Source: Acidimicrobiia bacterium (GTDB lineage: Bacteria > Actinomycetota > Acidimicrobiia > IMCC26256 > PALSA-555). From it: 10,328 nt of DNA. The stretch covers positions 1-10,328 of the forward strand of contig JALHSW010000480.1 of assembly GCA_022865365.1 (NCBI GenBank), given 5' to 3'. This document shows positions 6,179 through 10,328 of the stretch, one piece after another. Each line of letters starts with the position of its first letter. Positions within the stretch are counted from its first letter, which is position 1. Made by a program: the position numbers and the translations under genes. The notes under the pieces were generated by a model. That model was not told the origin of the DNA. It searched no databases and saw only the letters and a list, made by a program, of their open reading frames with translations.

Positions 6179-7483
6179 ATGACTGACCCGGTCCGCACGG
6201 ATCCTGTACGGGTAGGGCTCCTCGGTTGCGGCAACGTCGGTTCGGCGTTGGTGCGCCTGGTCGACGAGCACGCCGACCTGATCTCGGCGCGCGCCGGGGT
6301 CGGGATCGAGATCGCCCGGGTGGTGGTGCGTGACCTGGGTCGTGAGCGTGACGGGAAGCTCCCTGCTGACCGGTTCACGACCGACGCTGATGCGGTCGTG
6401 CGCGACCCCGAGATCGACGTCGTCGTCGAGGTGATGGGTGGCGTGGAGCCGGCGCGAACGTTGATGATCGACGCGCTCCGGGCCGGCAAGCCTGTGGTCA
6501 CGGCCAACAAGGAGCTGATCGCTCGCCACGGTCCCGAGCTCTTCGCGGTGGCAGCTGATGCCGGTGTCGACCTGTTGTTCGAAGCGAGCGTCGCCGGCGG
6601 CATCCCCCTGATGCGACCGCTCCGGGAGTCACTCGCGGGTGACCGCATCCGTCGAGTGATGGGAATCGTCAACGGCACGACCAACTACATCCTCACGCGC
6701 ATGGCCGAGGCCGGCTCGACGTTCGCCGACGCGCTCGCCGAGGCGCAGGAGCTCGGGTACGCCGAAGCCGACCCCACCGCCGACGTCGAGGGCCACGACG
6801 CGGCAGCGAAGGCCGCGATCATCGCCACGATCGCGTTCGGCGCCCGCGTGAGCCCCGACGACGTGTACACCGAGGGCATCACCGGGGTCACCGCCGACGA
6901 CATCGCGTCGGCCGAGACGCTGGGCTACGTCGTCAAGCTCCTCGCGGTGGCCGAAGCGCACGAGGGCGCGATCGCGGTGCGCGTGCACCCGGCCATGGTC
7001 CCGATGCGTCATCCCCTCGCCTCGGTCCGCGACTCCTTCAACGCGGTGTTCATCGAGGGCGAAGCGGTGGGTGAGCTCATGCTCTACGGACGGGGTGCCG
7101 GTGGTGGCCCGACGGCGTCCGCGGTGCTCGGCGACCTCGTCGACGCGGTCAAGAACCTCGTGTCCGGCGCGAAGGGCGCCACCATCGGCGAGCTGGTCGA
7201 TCGCCCGATGACGCCGATCGCCGAGACGGAGTCGCCGTTCTACCTCCTCATGGAGGTCGCGGATCAGCCGGGCGTGCTTTCGGCGATCGCGGGGGAGTTC
7301 GGGAGGCATGGCGTCTCGATCAAGTCGATGGAGCAGCGGGGCATTCGCACGGACGCGAGGCTCGTGTTCATCACCCACCGGGCGCGCGAAGCCGATGTGC
7401 GGGCCACTCTCGCGGCGCTGCGCGACGTCGACCAGGTCCGCCGTGTCGGCTCGGTGCTGCGCGTTGTCGGGGAGGACGATTGA
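6179..7483 (+). CDS. hom: Homoserine dehydrogenase with C-terminal ACT domain
   Basis: It reduces aspartate semialdehyde to homoserine, the branch to threonine and methionine. Residues are numbered from the alternative GTG at 6173 (436 residues); the ATG at 6179 removes two. GLLGCGNVG (15-23) is the NAD(P)-binding loop. K113 (TANKEL), NGTTNYIL (167-174) and ADPTADVEGHDAAAK (199-213), with D204 and the presumed catalytic K213, form the catalytic domain. The ACT domain covers about 356-432 (LLMEVADQPGVLSAIAGEFG) and is the usual site of threonine feedback. The protein has no aspartokinase domain, so it is the monofunctional form. GGGAG (6164-6168) sits four bases before the GTG and ten before the ATG, so the exact start is uncertain. 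The 72-bp gap after lysA could hold a weak internal promoter: GAGACT at 6166-6171 would place a start close to the ATG. No terminator is seen there. Confidence 0.96.
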   Translation: MTDPVRTDPVRVGLLGCGNVGSALVRLVDEHADLISARAGVGIEIARVVVRDLGRERDGKLPADRFTTDADAVVRDPEIDVVVEVMGGVEPARTLMIDALRAGKPVVTANKELIARHGPELFAVAADAGVDLLFEASVAGGIPLMRPLRESLAGDRIRRVMGIVNGTTNYILTRMAEAGSTFADALAEAQELGYAEADPTADVEGHDAAAKAAIIATIAFGARVSPDDVYTEGITGVTADDIASAETLGYVVKLLAVAEAHEGAIAVRVHPAMVPMRHPLASVRDSFNAVFIEGEAVGELMLYGRGAGGGPTASAVLGDLVDAVKNLVSGAKGATIGELVDRPMTPIAETESPFYLLMEVADQPGVLSAIAGEFGRHGVSIKSMEQRGIRTDARLVFITHRAREADVRATLAALRDVDQVRRVGSVLRVVGEDD

Positions 7484-7494
7484 GTCCCTCGTCG

Positions 7495-7554
7495 ACCAAG
7501 CCTCCGTTCCGGAAGGGTGCGTTCGGGAAGGGTGCCTTCATGAAGGGTGATCGC
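7495..7554. repeat. 15-bp imperfect repeats spanning the thrC start region
   Basis: Four 15-base units run in register: 7495-7509 (weak), CGGAAGGGTGCGTTC (7510-7524), GGGAAGGGTGCCTTC (7525-7539) and ATGAAGGGTGATCGC (7540-7554). The last unit contains the preferred thrC ATG. AAGGG recurs at 7513, 7528 and 7543; the copy at 7528-7532 lies seven bases before the ATG, at ribosome-binding distance. If translation starts upstream at TTG 7480, the units encode TKPPF, RKGAF, GKGAF and MKGDR. Confidence 0.8.
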
Positions 7555-8601
7555 TGGCCCGGGCTCATCGAGGCGTACCGGGAGCATCTGCCGGTCAGCG
7601 ATGCCACGCCGGTGATCACGTTGCTCGAGGGGAACACCCCGCTCATCGAGGCACCGCGCATCGCCGCGCGCGCAGGCGTGGCGCGGGTCCTGCTCAAGGT
7701 CGAGGGCTCGAATCCGACGGGATCGTTCAAGGACCGTGGGATGAAGCTCGCAGTGTCCAAGGCGGCGGAAGCCGACGCGAAGGCCGTGATCTGCGCTTCG
7801 ACCGGCAACACGTCCGCGTCCGCCGCGGCCTACGCGGCGCGAGCCGGAATCATCTGCGCGGTCGTGATCCCTGCCGGCCAGATCGCGCTGGGCAAGCTCG
7901 CGCAGGCACTGATCCACGGGGCACGCGTCGTGCCGGTCACCGACACCTTTGATGTCGCACTCGACGTCGTCCGCGAGATCGGCGAGCAGCCCGGCGTCGT
8001 GGTCGTGAACTCGGTGAACCCGGTGCGTATCGAGGGTCAGAAGACGGCCGCGTTCGAGATCGTCGAAACGCTCGGCGATGCACCGACGGTGCACTGCATC
8101 CCGGTGGGCAACGCGGGCAACATCACGGCCTATTGGCGTGGCTACCGCGAGTTCGCCGACGCGGGTCGCGCGAAGCGCCGCCCCCGCATGCTCGGGTGGC
8201 AGGCGGCGGGCGCTGCGCCCATCGTGCGAGGTGAGCGGGTGCTGCATCCCGAGACCATCGCTACCGCGATCCAGATCGGGAACCCGGCGTCGTGGCAGCA
8301 GGCCCTCGACGCGCGCGACGAGTCGGACGGGCACATCGGCGCGGTGACCGACGGCGAGATCCTCGACGCGTACCGTCTGCTGGCCGCCGTGGAAGGCGTG
8401 TTCGTCGAGCCGGCGTCGGCCGCGTCCGTCGCGGGTCTGCTGCGGGCCGCGACCGAGGGCCTCGTGGCATCCGACGACGTCGTGGTGTGCACGCTGACGG
8501 GCCATGGTCTGAAGGACCCGGAGCGTGCCATCGACCAGGTCGAGGTCGGTGAGCCGATCGCTGCGGTCGCGTCCGACGTCGCGGCCGCGATCGGGCTGTA
8601 G
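7540..8601 (+). CDS. thrC: Threonine synthase
   Basis: This PLP enzyme converts O-phosphohomoserine to threonine. From this ATG the product is 353 residues, close to the actinobacterial length (about 360). SNPTGSFKDRG holds the PLP lysine (K64 from this start). CASTGNTSASAAAYAARAG follows, and then NSVNPVRIEGQKTAAFEI, GNAGNITAYW (the PLP phosphate loop), HPETIATAIQIGNPASW and VFVEPASAAS. All match the short bacterial ThrC type. The family N-terminus (WPGLIEAYREHLPV) begins five residues in, and AAGGG at 7528-7532 gives a well-placed ribosome binding site. The alternative is TTG 7480, which overlaps the hom TGA by four bases and has GGGGAGG four bases upstream; it would add 20 basic, repetitive residues (373 total). 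Homoserine kinase, needed to make the substrate, is not in the window. Confidence 0.95.
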   Translation: MKGDRWPGLIEAYREHLPVSDATPVITLLEGNTPLIEAPRIAARAGVARVLLKVEGSNPTGSFKDRGMKLAVSKAAEADAKAVICASTGNTSASAAAYAARAGIICAVVIPAGQIALGKLAQALIHGARVVPVTDTFDVALDVVREIGEQPGVVVVNSVNPVRIEGQKTAAFEIVETLGDAPTVHCIPVGNAGNITAYWRGYREFADAGRAKRRPRMLGWQAAGAAPIVRGERVLHPETIATAIQIGNPASWQQALDARDESDGHIGAVTDGEILDAYRLLAAVEGVFVEPASAASVAGLLRAATEGLVASDDVVVCTLTGHGLKDPERAIDQVEVGEPIAAVASDVAAAIGL

Positions 8602-8604
8602 GAC

Positions 8605-9390
8605 GTGGAGAAGTCGGTCGCGCTCGTCACGGGTGCGTCATCGGGCATCGGTGAGTCGTTCGCCCGTCTGCTCGCGCAGCGGGGGCACGACGTGGTGCTC
8701 GTCGCACGCCGGGCCGATCGGCTCCAGGCGGTCGCCGACCGAGCGACGAAGGAGCATGGCGCCGCGGCCGAGGTGCTCGTCGCGGATCTCGAGACCGACG
8801 ATGGTGTGGGCATGGTCGAGGCGCGTCTCTCCGACGCGGCGCGTCCGGTGGAGCTGGTCGTGAACAACGCAGGCTTCGGAACGAGCGGTCGGTTCCACGA
8901 GATGGCGGTCGAGGGAGAGGAGGCCGAGATCAGGCTCAACGTCCTCGCCCTCGTGCGCCTCACACACGCCGCGCTCGCCGGCATGGTCGAGCGGGGGCAC
9001 GGTGGCGTGATCAACGTCTCGTCGGTCGCGGCCTACCAGCCGACGCCGAACAGTGCGACCTACTGCGCCACCAAGGCGTTCGTCTCGAGCTTCACGAACG
9101 CGATCCACGAGGAGCTCCACGGGACGGGCGTGAAGGCCATGGTCCTCGCCCCGGGATTCACGCATACGGAGTTCCACGAGCGCTCCGGGATCGGCAACAA
9201 GCACCAGATGCCCGAGTTCCTCTGGCAGTCGTGCGACGAGGTCGTGACCGCAGCACTCAAGGCTTACGACCGGGGGCGTGCGGTCTGCGTGCCCGGGCCG
9301 ATCAACACTGTCGCCGCCGCGTTCTCCGGGGCGATGCCGGCGGGCGTGAGTCGCAAGATCGCCGGCATCGTGACCAAGCGCGTCGACTGA
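8605..9390 (+). CDS. SDR family NAD(P)-dependent oxidoreductase
   Basis: This is a classical short-chain dehydrogenase/reductase of 261 residues with every family hallmark: the cofactor loop TGASSGIG (9-16), Asp-Leu at 61-62 (VADLE), NNAG (87-90), N112, S140 and the catalytic pair Y153-x3-K157 (TYCATKAF). Arginines R35-R36 after the second strand suggest NADP(H) preference. The APGFTHTEF stretch (182-190) follows the core, and the final 30 residues are weakly hydrophobic with no clear membrane helix. The substrate cannot be deduced. The GTG start lies four bases after the thrC stop, so it is very likely in the same transcript, in the place where thrB is common; nothing shows that it has a role in threonine synthesis. 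AGGA directly before the GTG is too close to be an ideal ribosome binding site. Confidence 0.93.
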   Translation: MEKSVALVTGASSGIGESFARLLAQRGHDVVLVARRADRLQAVADRATKEHGAAAEVLVADLETDDGVGMVEARLSDAARPVELVVNNAGFGTSGRFHEMAVEGEEAEIRLNVLALVRLTHAALAGMVERGHGGVINVSSVAAYQPTPNSATYCATKAFVSSFTNAIHEELHGTGVKAMVLAPGFTHTEFHERSGIGNKHQMPEFLWQSCDEVVTAALKAYDRGRAVCVPGPINTVAAAFSGAMPAGVSRKIAGIVTKRVD

Positions 9391-9421
9391 TCACCGAGCC
9401 GTCTGATCCAGGCGTTCCGAT
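9391..9421. other. Convergent junction between the SDR gene and the minus-strand hypothetical gene
   Basis: Only 31 bases separate the two stop codons. I looked for a bidirectional hairpin terminator and saw no convincing stem or T-run on either strand. Confidence 0.6.
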
Positions 9422-10247
9422 TCAGTCATTCAAGGCCGTGACGGTCGCGGGCGCCGCCGCCTCTATTGGCGAGGTGCCGACCGCGATGCCGTGGCGCTGC
9501 GTTCCCAGGCCGGGCTCCACGAGCGCGACCGCAACGACGAAGCTGCCGTCGGCGGTCGTCTCTACGGTGCGCACCCAGGAGGGGAGCCAACTCGGTTCGG
9601 GTTCGACCTGGGCCACGCCGGCGAGGACCGCCTCTGCCGCGCCGGCGAGGCCACGCGCCAGCGGTGCGCGCCCGACCGCTCGCGTCGGCCCGATGGCGAG
9701 ATGCACCTCGATCTCACCCTCCTCCGGCACGCTACGCACCCCCAGCAGCTCGGGACCGACACCGCGAGGTCGAGCGCCCGGCGCAGTGGAGGGGCTCGCA
9801 TCGAAGGCTGTCGCGACGCCCGGAGTCCCCACGCCAGGGGCAGGGGGTTCCGGCGGGCGCTGCGGTGACGTGTCGCGCACGAGCTCGACGACGAGGCGCG
9901 GCTCGGCGGCCAGCGCGGCGGCGGCCTGCCGGGCGATGTCGTCGGGAGCCTCGGCCGTGGCGAGCAGGCGGCAGACGGCGAGATCGCCGTCGCGCTCGAG
10001 TACGAGGGCATAGACGCCGGGGAGGCGCCGGAGCAGGAGCTCGTCCGAGGTCGGGTTCGTCGACGACCACCGTGAAGGAACGCAGGCCCAGCGTGTCGAG
10101 GACCCGGGCCAGGTGGGTGCGGAGCCCGGCGAGCCCGACGTCGGGCGGTGCGTCCGGGGCGATCCACCCGCCATCCGGGACGGGAGCCCCGGCGATCACG
10201 GGGGGATCGCTTTCGGGGTGCGGTGACGCCGAAGCTTCTACGGGCAC
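9422..10247 (-). CDS. Conserved-looking hypothetical protein, interrupted by an apparent frameshift
   Basis: I do not recognise the family. Two minus-strand frames look coding in succession. From GTG 10247 the first reads MPVEASASP through GLRTHLARVLDTLGLRSFTV and VVDEPD (residues 1-66, ending near 10050). It then decays into Arg/Pro-rich sequence, while the +1 frame becomes protein-like from SDELLLRRLPGVYALVLERD to the stop at 9422. Skipping one base near 10049 gives a 274-residue protein. It would have a Pro-rich start, an alpha/beta domain (about 40-125), a Pro/Gly/Ala linker (about 127-165) and a C-terminal domain (about 170-274) with two strand-helix units: GEIEVHLAIG to AEAVLAGVAQ, then GSFVVAVALV to TVTALND. 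There is no signal peptide or membrane segment. Whether the shift is a sequencing error, a mutation or recoding cannot be told here. A conservative caller would list only the second frame as the gene. Confidence 0.65.
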
Positions 10248-10328
10248 AAGAGGGTATCGGGCGGTTCGGCGAGGTGCTTGATGGCGACCGAATGGGGCGC
10301 GTTCCGCAGCGTCAGGTGTCGGCCCAGC
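10238..10328 (-). CDS. Possible C-terminal tail of an unidentified gene (runs off right edge)
   Basis: The minus strand is open from the window edge for 29 codons, ending in TAG at 10238-10240. It reads LGRHLTLRNAPHSVAIKHLA and ends DTLLCP, with G or C in most third positions. It would overlap the GTG of the next gene by ten bases, a plausible operon junction. The stretch is too short to identify or to prove coding. The opposite strand holds a competing short open stretch from ATG 10280. Confidence 0.35.
   Translation of the reverse strand, partial: LGRHLTLRNAPHSVAIKHLAEPPDTLLCP

Noticed and set aside
7264..8505. 413-codon minus-strand frame opposite hom and thrC
   Set aside because: It lies opposite well-conserved coding sequence and resembles no protein family.
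10280..10328. Start of a plus-strand gene at ATG 10280 with GAGG just upstream
   Set aside because: Only 16 codons are visible (MATEWGAFRSVR and on) with no recognisable family; the minus-strand reading of the same bases joins the next gene by a plausible overlap, though the choice is not firm.

Overview
The window is a high-GC, gene-dense stretch of chromosome from an actinobacterium. The evidence is a Kgd-type 2-oxoglutarate enzyme with a fused acyltransferase domain, a bacterial proteasome activator (Bpa), a mycobacterial-type class II DAHP synthase, an arginyl-tRNA synthetase with HAGG in place of HIGH, and the argS-lysA-hom-thrC order common in Actinomycetota. A deep branch such as Acidimicrobiia is a guess. 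Nothing looks like a prophage, transposon, CRISPR array or RNA gene.

Left arm (1-3035, minus strand). Read in the direction of transcription it holds bpa, aroG (class II DAHP synthase, entry to aromatic amino acid synthesis) and the N-terminal third of kgd, which runs off the left edge. The bpa stop and aroG start share one base (TGATG), so they are very likely cotranscribed. An 89-bp gap separates aroG from kgd.

Divergent promoter region (3036-3137). About 100 bp serve bpa leftward and argS rightward. The argS side carries a TANNNT hexamer placed so that transcription could begin at the start codon, giving a leaderless mRNA.

Central operon (3138-9390, plus strand). It holds argS, lysA (diaminopimelate decarboxylase, last step to lysine), hom (homoserine dehydrogenase with ACT domain), thrC (threonine synthase) and an SDR oxidoreductase. 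argS/lysA and probably hom/thrC are joined by 4-bp overlaps. The set links arginine charging with the aspartate-family pathway. Homoserine kinase (thrB), which makes the ThrC substrate and often follows thrC in related genomes, is absent here; the SDR gene occupies its position.

Right end (9422-10328, minus strand). A convergent hypothetical gene is split by an apparent +1 frameshift near 10049. The C-terminal tail of a further unidentified minus-strand gene may run off the right edge.

The most unusual feature is a set of four short in-frame tandem repeats (15, 9, 6 and 15 bp units) in flexible or terminal parts of four housekeeping genes: kgd, bpa, lysA and the thrC start. I found no credible undescribed multi-gene system; this is mostly a core biosynthetic region with interesting details.
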